This document shows, piece by piece, positions 1-8,467 of a stretch of DNA of 64,000 bases. The stretch's first letter is position 1, and each line of letters starts with the position of its first letter. The stretch is from Paenibacillus radicis (ex Xue et al. 2023) (GTDB lineage: Bacteria; Bacillota; Bacilli; Paenibacillales; NBRC-103111). The stretch is taken from positions 1 to 64,000 of the forward strand of contig NZ_JANQBD010000004.1 of assembly GCF_024722015.1 (NCBI RefSeq). The letters run 5' to 3'. Both the position numbers and the translations under genes were made by a program. Under the pieces are notes generated by a model that saw nothing but the letters and a program-made list of their open reading frames with translations, did no database searches and was not told where the DNA came from.

Positions 1-291
1 TCCCTTTAAGCCTTGAATATTTGAGGATTTCCCCATGCGACTTCAACCTCCTGTGGTAGGGTAGGTATAGATTGAAGCTCTTTGTCAGGTGCTTCGTATC
101 TTCGATAGTTGCTGGGGATTTCCCTTCATTAGTGGATTATATTACACGCCAGAATTTATATGTTTCGGGGCTCCCCGCAAAGTATCTGAATCAACTTCGA
201 AGCAAGACCCCACTTTGTTGGGATATTTTATGGTATACAATATACCGATATTGCATTATTATTATCTGAAAACGACCCAAAGGTGATCATG
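1..291. other. Intergenic region upstream of the first permease gene
   Basis: No convincing gene is seen here; the short open frames have no ribosome binding site or recognisable protein features. A 15-bp palindrome (GGTATA-CAA-TATACC, 232..246) lies about 45 bp before the start codon of the next gene. It resembles the operator style of GntR/FadR-type regulators and may overlap the promoter. Any gene to the left lies outside the window. Confidence 0.5.
232..246. promoter_or_regulatory. Palindromic candidate operator GGTATA-CAA-TATACC
   Basis: A perfect 6+6 bp inverted repeat with a 3-bp spacer sits just upstream of the permease ribosome binding site. That is a plausible position for repressor control. 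The regulator is not identified in this window. Confidence 0.4.
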
Positions 292-1623
292 ATGAGAAGT
301 TATTTTATTTTGGCGATGTGCGTGTTGTTCTTAATTCAATATTTTGTTCAATCGGAGTGGTTACTCTATATATTGGCGGTTTTTGCGAGTGTTGCTTTTA
401 TGGGAAGCCTGACATTGGCGAGGACGGTTCCCCGCGTTTTTAGCATCCTTATGTTTATTGCCGGCGTTGTACTGACTGGGTTAAAGGGACAAGGACTGGA
501 CGCTATCGCGCAAGGAATCACATCCAACATTCCATTGCTGACTCTTTTGGTTTTAGTGCCTTTATTATCGATCCCATTTAAAATGGGTGGTTTTTTTGAT
601 TCCATATTGATCTATTTAAGAAGATATCAGAATAAACCGGGAAAAATGTTTGCTGGAATAACTGTGGTGCTTTTCTTCCTGGGTCCTATACTTAATCTGG
701 GTTCCATTCGAATAGTCCATGAGCTGCTCAAGGACTTGCGGTTAAATGCTGCCTTTTTGTCCAAAGCATATCTTGTAGGATTTTCCACAACCATTTTATG
801 GTCGCCCTATTATGCAGCGGTGGGGGTAGTGCTGCTGTATCTTCATGTATCAATCGGGAGCTATATGGCTTATGGATTTGGAATAGCCGTTTTATTTTTG
901 CTTATCGGTAATGTGATGTTTGGACTCTGGGCAAAAAGGAATAAGCTCGAAACAAATTATAATGAAAGTGGAGCAATCACACTTGACCATCGTAAAAGAA
1001 TGAAGCTGCTCCCTGTTGTAATCATTGCGCTGATGCTCATAACCATTGCTGCTGAATACGTGACTCATTGGTCGATGCTCGTATTAGTTAGTCTTCTGGC
1101 CCTTGTATTTCCGCTGCTCTGGTGTATGTTCTCGAAGCAATGGGGGATATTCAAGCATCAAATTATCGAATATCGGGATAAGGCTGTACCCGTCATGAAC
1201 AATGAAATCATTATGTATATTAGTGCTGGCTTCTTTGGGCAATCGCTTAAGGGATCAAGCTTTGGTCAAGGGATTCAAGTGTTTATGAATCAATTATCGC
1301 AAACTTCGTTTCTATTATTTGCCCTATTTATTATGATCACGATGGTTTGTATTACCTTTGTGGGGATTCATCAGGTGGTTGTAGTCACAGTCCTTGCCAC
1401 TCAAATGGATCCTGTTACGCTGGGAACATCCAAAGAAATTTTGGCAATGGTATTGATGCTGGCCTGGTCCGCCTCCTCCATATTGAGTCCTGTAAATCCG
1501 ATTAACCTATTGGTTAGCAACCTGGTGAAAAGGACGAGTATAGATGTCGGAATCAGGGATAACGGCCTCTATTTACTCATTGTGTCTGCAATTGGACTCT
1601 GTATCCTTACGCTTTTTCATTAG
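292..1623 (+). CDS. Multi-pass membrane permease, ion-transporter-like
   Basis: A hydrophobic protein of about 443 residues with roughly 10-12 predicted membrane segments and almost no soluble part, so an integral inner-membrane transporter. The Pro/Asn/Ser-rich membrane segment near the C-terminus (SSILSPVNPINLLVSN) recalls substrate-binding hairpins of the ion-transporter (ArsB/CitM/DctM-like) superfamily, but the exact family and substrate are not recognised. I chose ATG 292 because AAAGGTG at 279..285 is well spaced for it; GTG 283 and ATG 289 are in frame but too close to that ribosome binding site. The gene stands alone, with a palindromic candidate operator upstream and an inverted-repeat terminator downstream. 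Confidence 0.75.
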   Translation: MRSYFILAMCVLFLIQYFVQSEWLLYILAVFASVAFMGSLTLARTVPRVFSILMFIAGVVLTGLKGQGLDAIAQGITSNIPLLTLLVLVPLLSIPFKMGGFFDSILIYLRRYQNKPGKMFAGITVVLFFLGPILNLGSIRIVHELLKDLRLNAAFLSKAYLVGFSTTILWSPYYAAVGVVLLYLHVSIGSYMAYGFGIAVLFLLIGNVMFGLWAKRNKLETNYNESGAITLDHRKRMKLLPVVIIALMLITIAAEYVTHWSMLVLVSLLALVFPLLWCMFSKQWGIFKHQIIEYRDKAVPVMNNEIIMYISAGFFGQSLKGSSFGQGIQVFMNQLSQTSFLLFALFIMITMVCITFVGIHQVVVVTVLATQMDPVTLGTSKEILAMVLMLAWSASSILSPVNPINLLVSNLVKRTSIDVGIRDNGLYLLIVSAIGLCILTLFH

Positions 1624-1656
1624 TTTAAAAGAAAATGTACAGGTTTCGCTTAATGA

Positions 1657-1708
1657 GGATGGAATGAGGTCTCGTCAAACCATTCTAGAGAAGATCCTCA
1701 TTCCATCC
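1657..1708. terminator. Bidirectional inverted-repeat terminator between convergent genes
   Basis: A 13-bp perfect inverted repeat (GGATGGAATGAGG ... CCTCATTCCATCC) with a 26-nt loop separates the permease gene from the convergent DAHP synthase gene. There is no long T-run on either side, so termination strength is uncertain. Confidence 0.55.
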
Positions 1709-1740
1709 AATATCAGCATATCATTCCTGTGTTCTGAGGA

Positions 1741-2655
1741 TTAACCTAGTAATCCGGATTGCTTGACTTCTGTGTAGAAGCGGTTGAACTCTTCAATGTT
1801 GAGCTGTTGGGCCGCATCGGACAGTGCGGCAGCAGGGTTGGGATGCACCTCGACCATGATGCCGTCCGCTCCTGCGGCCAAGGCAGCCTTCGCGCAAGGA
1901 GCGAAGATCGCTTTGCGGCCTGTTGAATGCGTGACGTCCACAAGCACCGGCAGATGGCTTTCCTGCTTCAGTATCGGAACAGCAGATATATCGAGTGTGT
2001 TGCGCGTCGCATTCTCGTACGTACGAATTCCACGTTCGATTAGCATCACCTGTTTATTCCCCCGGGAGAGAATGTACTCGGCAGCATGAAGGAATTCATC
2101 AATAGTAGCAGCGATGCCTCGCTTCAGCAGAATGGGTGTCCGTACTTCACCTGCCGCCTTCAGCAGTTCGAAGTTTTGCATATTTCTGGCTCCGATTTGA
2201 ATGACGTCTATATAATCGCAGGCTAGCTCAATATGAGCGGGGTCCACGATTTCACTGATGGTTTTAAGACCAAACTCTTGGGAGACCTCTTTCAAAATTT
2301 TCAAGCCGTCTATTCCTAAGCCCTGAAAATCATATGGAGATGTTCTCGGCTTAAACGCACCTCCGCGCATTACCGTAATTCCCTCTTGTTTCAGAGCAGC
2401 TGCGACTTGCCGAACTTGCTCGTAGCTTTCGACTGAGCAAGGTCCCGCGACCATTACCGGGCGACCCCCTCCTACAGCAATATCCCCGATAGTAACAACG
2501 GTGTCTTCCTTTTGCCTTTTCCGGCTGACAAGCAGATGATTTTCTCCGATTTCTTGAGTAATCAGAGCTTTCTCAGATAACAAGTCCTTCAATTGCAGGT
2601 TGATTTCATCTAATCGTTCTCTTAATTGCACAGCATGTAATTGACTCATACCCAT
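1741..2655 (-). CDS. aroF: 3-deoxy-7-phosphoheptulonate (DAHP) synthase with truncated chorismate mutase-like N-terminus
   Basis: DAHP synthase condenses phosphoenolpyruvate and erythrose 4-phosphate, the first step of aromatic amino acid synthesis. Residues ~55-304 are a complete AroF/KDSA-type TIM barrel with [40 protein letters not shown] and DVTHSTGR. In Bacillus homologues a chorismate mutase domain of ~90 residues precedes the barrel. Here only its first helix ([20 protein letters not shown]) remains, running straight into the linker [10 protein letters not shown], so about 50 residues are missing and the protein is 304 rather than ~358 residues. Mutase activity is therefore unlikely; feedback sensing may also differ. 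The ATG at 2655 sits 4 nt after AAGGAG; ATG 2649 is an alternative. Regulated by the T-box leader just upstream. Confidence 0.95.
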   Translation of the reverse strand: MGMSQLHAVQLRERLDEINLQLKDLLSEKALITQEIGENHLLVSRKRQKEDTVVTIGDIAVGGGRPVMVAGPCSVESYEQVRQVAAALKQEGITVMRGGAFKPRTSPYDFQGLGIDGLKILKEVSQEFGLKTISEIVDPAHIELACDYIDVIQIGARNMQNFELLKAAGEVRTPILLKRGIAATIDEFLHAAEYILSRGNKQVMLIERGIRTYENATRNTLDISAVPILKQESHLPVLVDVTHSTGRKAIFAPCAKAALAAGADGIMVEVHPNPAAALSDAAQQLNIEEFNRFYTEVKQSGLLG

Positions 2656-2691
2656 TCAGCTCCTTCAAATAAATGAATGTTGGAAAACGCA

Positions 2692-2963
2692 AAAAAACTC
2701 CATCGCAAGGGACGAGGAGCCGTGGTACCACCCTTATTAGAAAATCACCCTTCAGGACAAATTGAATGGAAGGAATGCTTTTCTCACTTTGAGCCCGTTA
2801 ACGTCGGGATTACGGGTACTCCTAGAAGCTGCCGGGGAAAAAGCAACTGTTCAGAGACCAGCTCAGGAGTGAACTTCGGCGGACTGTTCGTTCGGGTGCT
2901 TTCAATCGGTGGCACTCCGTCCCTGTAATGAACCTGTTCCGCGTACTCTTTCCATCATCGCTT
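2692..2963 (-). ncRNA. T-box leader with predicted Phe (UUC) specifier
   Basis: Read on the minus strand, the leader opens with GCGATGATGGAAAGAGTA. It carries the motif GAAG-TTC-ACTCCTGAGC around 2877..2862 and the canonical T-box sequence AGGGTGGTACCACGG at 2734..2720. It ends in a terminator hairpin (CTCC/GGAG with inner TCG/CGA) followed by seven Ts at ~2718..2691. By alignment with the known tyrS pattern (GAAG-UAC), the specifier codon is TTC at 2873..2871. That predicts antitermination by uncharged tRNA-Phe, so the DAHP synthase gene would be induced on phenylalanine limitation. The T-box call is firm; the specifier is an inference from motif position. Confidence 0.93.
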
Positions 2964-3010
2964 GTTTGTTAATGCAGTTGATTAATCTGGTTTTCGTATG
3001 ATTAAGATGC

Positions 3011-3040
3011 ATTGTAATCCAAAATGAGATGAGGATGCAA
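3011..3040 (-). promoter_or_regulatory. Candidate promoter of the T-box/aroF transcript
   Basis: On the minus strand, a weak TTGCAT (3040..3035) and a good TACAAT (3016..3011) are separated by 18 bp. This would start transcription about 40 nt before the T-box stem I. The -35 match is poor. Confidence 0.35.
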
Positions 3041-3133
3041 GAAGCTGAATTAACGCAGGTCTGCTTTATTGCTGCGAAGCAGCTAACTCATCCATGAAGG
3101 AGACAGGGCAGCCTGTTGTCTTAGTTTAGTATA

Positions 3134-3165
3134 TGCAGGGGTTGGCAATAATGGAATTCATAATA
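3134..3165 (+). promoter_or_regulatory. Weak sigma-G-like promoter candidate for the ger operon
   Basis: CATAATA at 3159..3165 matches the sigma-G -10 pattern, and TGCAGG at 3134..3139 is a weak -35 with a 19-bp spacer. Forespore expression is expected for GerA-family operons, which is the main reason for listing it. Confidence 0.25.
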
Positions 3166-3188
3166 ACTGGAATATAGGTGAATTTTTT

Positions 3189-4283
3189 ATGAATCCTCAA
3201 CGTTTTTCTTTTTTACAAATAAGCACCATTCTGATGCTTTCCATCGGCATGATGAACCATGTCATTGTAATCCCGGTTCTAATGGAGGTTTCAGGTCGGG
3301 ATGCCTGGATAAGCGTGCTCGCAGCAACCATTGTTTTCGTTCCCATATTTTTTTTGATAGCCTACATTATTCAAAAGACGACTGGTAATCGGAATTTATC
3401 TATTATTGAGTGGCTTCGCGAGAAGTACGGCAAATGGGTAGCTGGCTGTATCGCACTCGTACTTACTCTTACACTGTTTACGTCAGCGCTGTTTACGGGA
3501 AAGGACTTTAAAATTTGGACGAACTCCTCTTATTTACCTCAAACGCCGCCTAGTGTCATTGCAATTATTCTTGTTGGGGTGGCGTACTACATATCGCTGC
3601 AAGGGATTCGTGCTATAGCTTATAGCTCTGCTATACTTTTGCCGCTTGTTATTATATTCGGCGAATTTGTCATGGTTTCTAACTATCCCCACAAAGATTA
3701 CTTGATGCTGTTTCCACTTTTTGAATACGGAAAATCCCAGGCCATGAACGGCATTCTTTTTGTAGGCACGGGGTTAATCGAGGTTATGTATTTAATTTTT
3801 TTGCAGCAGCACATTAAAGCGAAGATTAAGAAACGGCATGTTGTTATTCTAGGCTTAATAATGGCGGGATTGACTATTGGACCTGTGATGGGCTCTATCG
3901 CCGCGTTCGGGCCTGTTGAAGCTCAAATCCAAAGGTATCCAGCTTTTGAAGAGTGGAGATTGGTTAAAATTGGTAATTATATCGAACATGTGGACTTTTT
4001 GTCCATTTATCAATGGGTGTGCGGTGCTTTCATCCGGATAAGTCTCGCCTTGAATATGATAGGAGAGCTGATTCCCAAGCGGAAAAAGCTTCTCTCAGCT
4101 TTAATAGCCGTTGTAATGGCCGTATTACTCATTAGCGAAATTGGAGATATTACCTTTCTCTATATAATGAAAACCTATTATTTTCCCATCACGTTTTACA
4201 CTTTGCTCGGTCTGCTAGTCATTTTATTCGTATTCGTTCTGTTTGCTAAAGGAGATGAGGTGCGGAAAATTAATGAGTCTTAA
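3189..4283 (+). CDS. Spore germination receptor B subunit (GerAB/endospore germination permease)
   Basis: A 364-residue protein with about ten membrane segments and the family pattern: N-terminal QISTIL helix, long hydrophobic stretches and a short charged loop with Glu/Asp pairs. It belongs to the amino acid/polyamine/organocation transporter-like GerAB family, whose members form the germinant-recognition subunit of inner spore-membrane receptors. AGGTGA lies 7 nt before the ATG. It is the first gene of a three-gene operon (B-A-C order), overlapping the next gene by 11 bp. Germinant specificity cannot be told from sequence. Confidence 0.92.
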   Translation: MNPQRFSFLQISTILMLSIGMMNHVIVIPVLMEVSGRDAWISVLAATIVFVPIFFLIAYIIQKTTGNRNLSIIEWLREKYGKWVAGCIALVLTLTLFTSALFTGKDFKIWTNSSYLPQTPPSVIAIILVGVAYYISLQGIRAIAYSSAILLPLVIIFGEFVMVSNYPHKDYLMLFPLFEYGKSQAMNGILFVGTGLIEVMYLIFLQQHIKAKIKKRHVVILGLIMAGLTIGPVMGSIAAFGPVEAQIQRYPAFEEWRLVKIGNYIEHVDFLSIYQWVCGAFIRISLALNMIGELIPKRKKLLSALIAVVMAVLLISEIGDITFLYIMKTYYFPITFYTLLGLLVILFVFVLFAKGDEVRKINES

Positions 4284-5691
4284 TTCACTTAAAGTGGAAT
4301 TTAAGGATTGCTCGGATGTTATTTTCTACAGCCACCCCTTTTCTGAATACTGTGAGGTGACTTTGGTATATTGCAGTACGCTTTGTGATGCGAAACTTAT
4401 CAACGATATGGTTCTGCCGGCATTGATGCGCATCTGGAGCTCCACTACATTCGCAAACGTTGATAGTATTAACACGGCTAAAGATATTAATATGCTCTAC
4501 GAAACATCAGGCTCTGCATACAGCTCCAAAATTTTTACCGGACATGTCATGATATGGTTTAGTCATTTGGAAGCTGTCTTTAGCTTAAATATTGAAAAAA
4601 TTCCTAACCGCAATACGGAAGAGACCAATATCGACGTATCCATTCGTGGAGCTAAAGATGGTTTAGTCGAGAGTTTTGATACGAATGTTGGCTTGATCCG
4701 CAAAAGATTGCCCACATCAACACTGGCTCTGGAAAGCTACAGGATTGGAGCAGATAGCCAAACCAGGGCAGGTTTGATGTTTCTTAAAGATAAGCTTGAT
4801 GCAACGATTCTGGAAACCATCCGTGAAAAGCTGGCCAAGGTGCAGCATAAGCTGGATGATCTGTCCAGCGCTACGCAGCTGGAGGAAATTATTTCGGATA
4901 AGCCTTACAGTATATTTCCACTTACGGCTTACTCCGGCAGAGCCGATTTCATAGTCTCCTGCTTGATGAAAGGAAGATTCGTAATTCTATTGGACGGTGT
5001 ACCGGGGGCTATTATAGCTCCTGCTTCCTTATCGTTGCTTTTAAAAACGCCGGAGGATATGCACTTTAATTTTATATCATCGACCTTCGGACGTCTTTTG
5101 CGTATATTCAGTCTCATTTTTTCGATTTTTTTACCGAGCTTTTTTGTCGCGCTGACTGGATTTCATCAAGACCAAATACCGTTTCCTTTATTAGCAACCA
5201 TTGTTATGACAAGGCTTGGCATCCCTTTATCTTCACCCATGGAGATGTTTCTCATCTTATTATTGCTGGAAACCTTTAAAGAAGCGGGCTATCGGCTTCC
5301 ATCGATGATCGGACAAACCTTGACGGTTGTGGGTGGATTAATTATTGGGGATGCAGCGATAAGAGCTGGATTAACTTCGCCCTCCATGGTTGTCGTAGCG
5401 GCAATATCAATTGTGGCAGGGTCGACCTTGATCAGCCAGACCCTATCGGGAACTGTGAGCGTGTTGAGATACTTTACTCTGTTGCTGGCTTCATTTCTTG
5501 GTATGTATGGCTTTATGGTTTCCTTGCTGTTGGTCACTGTCTATTTGTCAGGTTTAACGTCTTTCGGCGTGCCTTATTTAGCTCCTGTATCGCCCATTAC
5601 TTTTAAAGATATGCTAAGAGCCTTTATTATGTTGCCAAGAAAGCTGGGAGGCTTCGTTCCTGCACATCTAAGAAGAAAAGACAAAGGATAG
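4273..5691 (+). CDS. Spore germination receptor A subunit (GerA family)
   Basis: A 473-residue GerA-type subunit: a soluble N-terminal half with an internal variable region (to ~residue 240), then DGVPGAIIAPASL leading into several membrane segments and a short basic cytoplasmic tail (LRRKDKG). GerA subunits assemble with GerB and GerC into germinosome receptors that release ions once the germinant binds. The ATG at 4273 was chosen because GGAGATGAGGTG lies upstream; it overlaps the end of the B gene. The upstream in-frame ATG at 4243 has no good ribosome binding site. The N-terminal domain is typical in length, so the subunit looks intact. Confidence 0.93.
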   Translation: MSLNSLKVEFKDCSDVIFYSHPFSEYCEVTLVYCSTLCDAKLINDMVLPALMRIWSSTTFANVDSINTAKDINMLYETSGSAYSSKIFTGHVMIWFSHLEAVFSLNIEKIPNRNTEETNIDVSIRGAKDGLVESFDTNVGLIRKRLPTSTLALESYRIGADSQTRAGLMFLKDKLDATILETIREKLAKVQHKLDDLSSATQLEEIISDKPYSIFPLTAYSGRADFIVSCLMKGRFVILLDGVPGAIIAPASLSLLLKTPEDMHFNFISSTFGRLLRIFSLIFSIFLPSFFVALTGFHQDQIPFPLLATIVMTRLGIPLSSPMEMFLILLLLETFKEAGYRLPSMIGQTLTVVGGLIIGDAAIRAGLTSPSMVVVAAISIVAGSTLISQTLSGTVSVLRYFTLLLASFLGMYGFMVSLLLVTVYLSGLTSFGVPYLAPVSPITFKDMLRAFIMLPRKLGGFVPAHLRRKDKG

Positions 5692-6849
5692 ATGACCTTG
5701 AAAAAGATGGCTTCGATAATCAAATTAAAGCTGGTCATCCTGCTGATGTTTTTGCTCTCAGGCTGCTGGGATTATAAAGAAATTCATCAAATAACCTATG
5801 TAACGGCCATTGGAATTGATTATAAGGATAAAGTGTTTACGGTGTACCTCCTGGCCTTGAATTTTGCCAATATTGCTCAAAGAGAAGGTGTGCGTCCACC
5901 CAAGCATAATTCTTTGGTAGGAACAGGAAAAGGGGCTACGGTTACCGAAGCGATGTTTGATTTGTATAACTCGGAGCAACAGCGTGTTTATTGGGGACAC
6001 GTATCGACAATGATTATAGGGGAAGCCGCGCTCAAGGAAATTACAGTCGAGCAATTGACCGATACCATTAACCGATACCGTGAAATCCGCTATAACATCT
6101 GGATCTACGGAACCGATGTACCGATTAATAAATTATTGGATATTCAGCCGAACTTCGGTTATTCTCCCTATGATTCCAAATTAATGAAGCCGGATAAAAC
6201 GTATAGTCAATTCTCCACCATAAAACCCATGTATTTATATCGTTTTTTATCCGAGTATTACGAGAGGGGAGTAACAGCAATGCTGCCCAAGCTTGTATAC
6301 GAAAAATCCCATTGGACGGAAAACAGCAAACCAACGCCTCATCTTGTCATTGATGGAGCTTACTTTTACTCCTATAAAAAATTCCGCGGGGAAGTCTCTT
6401 TCTCTCAAATGAATGGTAAAAGGTATTTGGACATAGAGGCGGAGCGTATGCTTATAACGATTAAGCAGAATGGGCAAGCGACCGCAACCTTTGTATTAAA
6501 TCGACCGGAAATAATAACCAGGCACACTATTCAAGATGGACAAGTTTATTACGATATAGAAATTCTTTTGACAGGTTATTTGGATGAACTAATCAAAGAG
6601 ATGAGCCAAGCAACGATGAATTCACTTTTACAGAAAAAGGTGGAGCAGGAAGTCAGGAAAACGTTTGAGGCTGGAAAGAAAATAAAAGCAGACATATTAA
6701 ATTTGAATACGCCTGTATTTCGTTTTGATTTTTCGGACTGGAACGAATTTATTTGGCCGAATCCGGACATGGATAATATTCATATCAGAAATATTGATGT
6801 CAAAGTGCTGATCAAATACACGGGGAAATATAAGGGAAGAATTGATTGA
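5692..6849 (+). CDS. Spore germination receptor C subunit lipoprotein (Ger(x)C family)
   Basis: A 385-residue GerAC-type lipoprotein with lipobox LLSGC and the family opening WDYKEIHQITYVTAIGID. The mature part contains the expected GAYFY and ERMLITIKQNGQ segments. GerC subunits are lipid-anchored on the outer face of the inner spore membrane and are needed for receptor function. The ATG follows the A-gene stop codon with no gap, and AAAGGATAG supplies the ribosome binding site. Last gene of the operon, followed by a terminator shared with the convergent yitT-like gene. Confidence 0.93.
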   Translation: MTLKKMASIIKLKLVILLMFLLSGCWDYKEIHQITYVTAIGIDYKDKVFTVYLLALNFANIAQREGVRPPKHNSLVGTGKGATVTEAMFDLYNSEQQRVYWGHVSTMIIGEAALKEITVEQLTDTINRYREIRYNIWIYGTDVPINKLLDIQPNFGYSPYDSKLMKPDKTYSQFSTIKPMYLYRFLSEYYERGVTAMLPKLVYEKSHWTENSKPTPHLVIDGAYFYSYKKFRGEVSFSQMNGKRYLDIEAERMLITIKQNGQATATFVLNRPEIITRHTIQDGQVYYDIEILLTGYLDELIKEMSQATMNSLLQKKVEQEVRKTFEAGKKIKADILNLNTPVFRFDFSDWNEFIWPNPDMDNIHIRNIDVKVLIKYTGKYKGRID

Positions 6850-6873
6850 TGAATTACAAAAAAATGGAAAAAA

Positions 6874-6903
6874 AGCCCCGTGAGCCAATCTGGCCAAGGG
6901 GCT
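6874..6903. terminator. Hairpin between ger operon and convergent YitT-family gene
   Basis: AGCCCC ... GGGGCT with an inner GGCC pair. On the minus strand it is followed by a run of seven Ts, on the plus strand by TATTTCCTT. It is strong for the yitT-like gene and plausible for the ger operon. Confidence 0.75.
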
Positions 6904-6927
6904 ATTTCCTTATGTTTTATGTTTCTA

Positions 6928-7824
6928 CTAATGAATGTCTTTCTTCTTGAACCGTCCGCCTTTGACGTCATGGATGTTGCCAATTGCAAGAAAAGCTTTA
7001 GGATCAAGCTCGTCGACAATGGATTTAAGCTTAGCTTCCTCCAGACGGGTGATGACACTGAAGATGACCTTTTTATCATCGCCGGTAAAAGCTCCCGAGC
7101 CATTCAGATAAGTTACGCCGCGTCCAAGCCGGAAGGTTATAGCTTCACCGATTTTCTCATACTCATCGCTGATCAGCCAAACCGATTTGGATTGATCCAA
7201 TCCTTCGATTGTAATATCAATCAATTTAAAAGCAATATAATACGCAATTAGTGAATACATGGCATGATCCCAACCAAATACAAAGCCGGCGCTGCCGAGA
7301 ATGAAAAAGTTGAAGAACATGACGATCTCGCCCACTGAAAACGCGGACTTCTTGCTAACGAGAATGGCGACTATTTCTGTACCATCCAAAGAGCCTCCTG
7401 AACGGATAACGAGACCAACACCGATTCCCAGTATAATACCCCCGAATACGGCAGCGAGCAGAGGATCGATGGTTATTGGCTTCACAGGATGAAGAAGCGT
7501 AGTTCCGATAGACATTATAATAACGGAAAACAGGGTTGAAAAGGCAAAGGTTTTGCCTATTTGCTTATACCCGATTAATAAAAAAGGCAGGTTCAGAATA
7601 ACCAGAAACACACCAAGCGGTATATTAGTCAAATGAGAAATGATGATGGAAATACCGACGATCCCGCCGTCAATGATGTTGTTAGGTACAAGGAATATTT
7701 CCAAACCTACTGAGAATAAGGCGGATCCAATTATCATTAAAAGGGTGCGACGCAAAAATTTGGCCCAGGATTGCTTGCGATGCTGGGAATGGGGCTGTTC
7801 ATTTTGATATGTGCTGGATGACAT
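6928..7824 (-). CDS. YitT family membrane protein (YitT_membrane + DUF2179)
   Basis: A 298-residue protein with five or six membrane segments beginning FLRRTLLMIIGSALFSVG, then GGIVGISIIISHLTNIPLG and a conserved RSGGSLDGTEI loop, and a cytosolic DUF2179 domain at the C-terminus (GRGVTYLNGSGAFTGDDKKV ... KAFLAIGNIHDVKGGRF). This is the usual YitT architecture; the biochemical role of the family is not established. The ATG at 7824 is preferred since GAGGAG lies 6 nt upstream; the ATG at 7851 has none. Confidence 0.92.
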   Translation of the reverse strand: MSSSTYQNEQPHSQHRKQSWAKFLRRTLLMIIGSALFSVGLEIFLVPNNIIDGGIVGISIIISHLTNIPLGVFLVILNLPFLLIGYKQIGKTFAFSTLFSVIIMSIGTTLLHPVKPITIDPLLAAVFGGIILGIGVGLVIRSGGSLDGTEIVAILVSKKSAFSVGEIVMFFNFFILGSAGFVFGWDHAMYSLIAYYIAFKLIDITIEGLDQSKSVWLISDEYEKIGEAITFRLGRGVTYLNGSGAFTGDDKKVIFSVITRLEEAKLKSIVDELDPKAFLAIGNIHDVKGGRFKKKDIH

Positions 7825-7873
7825 GTAGGGCTCCTCTTTTCCGAATCTCATTCATTTGTATTGTAGTTTAACG

Positions 7874-8236
7874 TTATGGATTTGAATGAGTGCGGTATGT
7901 AATAGAGGAAAATTTAAGAATAGCGAGCAGATGCCTCTTGAGTAATTCACGAATTCTGGAATGCACAAAGTATAAGAAAAGGACAAGTAACAATAAGTAG
8001 AAATAAAATGATTCCAATGGTGAGGTTTCGTTTCTCGGCAGTAATGATTTATGTAGATATAAGGATTGTTTGGACAATGAAGGCTCCAGGTGCATGAAGG
8101 TATGAGTATCATTATATTGCCCTAGTGCGCTCTGTTCATACGGGAGATGTTGAGAAATGGGAGGAGTCAACGGAAAGACGAAGAAACCAATGATGATCCA
8201 AATTAATACAATCCTATGACGTTTTCGTACATGCAA
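7874..8236 (-). CDS. Small hypothetical membrane protein
   Basis: About 120 residues with an N-terminal hydrophobic helix (VLIWIIIGFFVF), a polar middle of ~55 residues, and a second hydrophobic helix (FYFYLLLLVLFLYFV) followed by a basic tail. This suggests two membrane passes with an external loop. No family is recognised. I placed the start at TTG 8236 because GGAGGGG lies 6 nt before it; in-frame TTG 8251 has nothing behind it. It runs in the same direction as the YitT gene, with a 49-bp gap, and could be co-transcribed with it. Confidence 0.5.
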   Translation of the reverse strand: MHVRKRHRIVLIWIIIGFFVFPLTPPISQHLPYEQSALGQYNDTHTFMHLEPSLSKQSLYLHKSLLPRNETSPLESFYFYLLLLVLFLYFVHSRIRELLKRHLLAILKFSSITYRTHSNP

Positions 8237-8338
8237 AAGTAGCCCCTCCAAACCCCGAAAATCCTAGTTGAATTGCTTGAATTGTAGCATTTTCCGATAG
8301 TCTGAGTCAAACCAGAAGAGCCTGGGCCAACGTGACGA

Positions 8339-8392
8339 CTCATTAAATCTTCAGCTAATTTTAAAGTTAAATTAATAAAGCTAGTCCATAAT
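8339..8392 (+). promoter_or_regulatory. Foldase promoter with weak 11-bp hexamer array
   Basis: Hexamers CTCATT (8339), TTCAGC (8350), TTAAAG (8361) and TTAATA (8372) follow at exact 11-bp steps. The last ends 9 bp before a CATAAT -10 (8387..8392). Geometry is the same as in the stronger arrays at 9596, 15908 and 19091, but only one hexamer matches TTCAGC well, so membership of the same regulon is tentative. Confidence 0.45.
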
Positions 8393-8467
8393 GGGGTCTA
8401 TCAGCAGCAACGCTGAAGGAGTAAACCACATCTTAGATACTACAACTTTAGAAAGGGAGTCATACTA

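Noticed and set aside
2677..2928. Open frame of 83 codons on the plus strand
   Set aside because: It lies antisense to the T-box leader and has no ribosome binding site.
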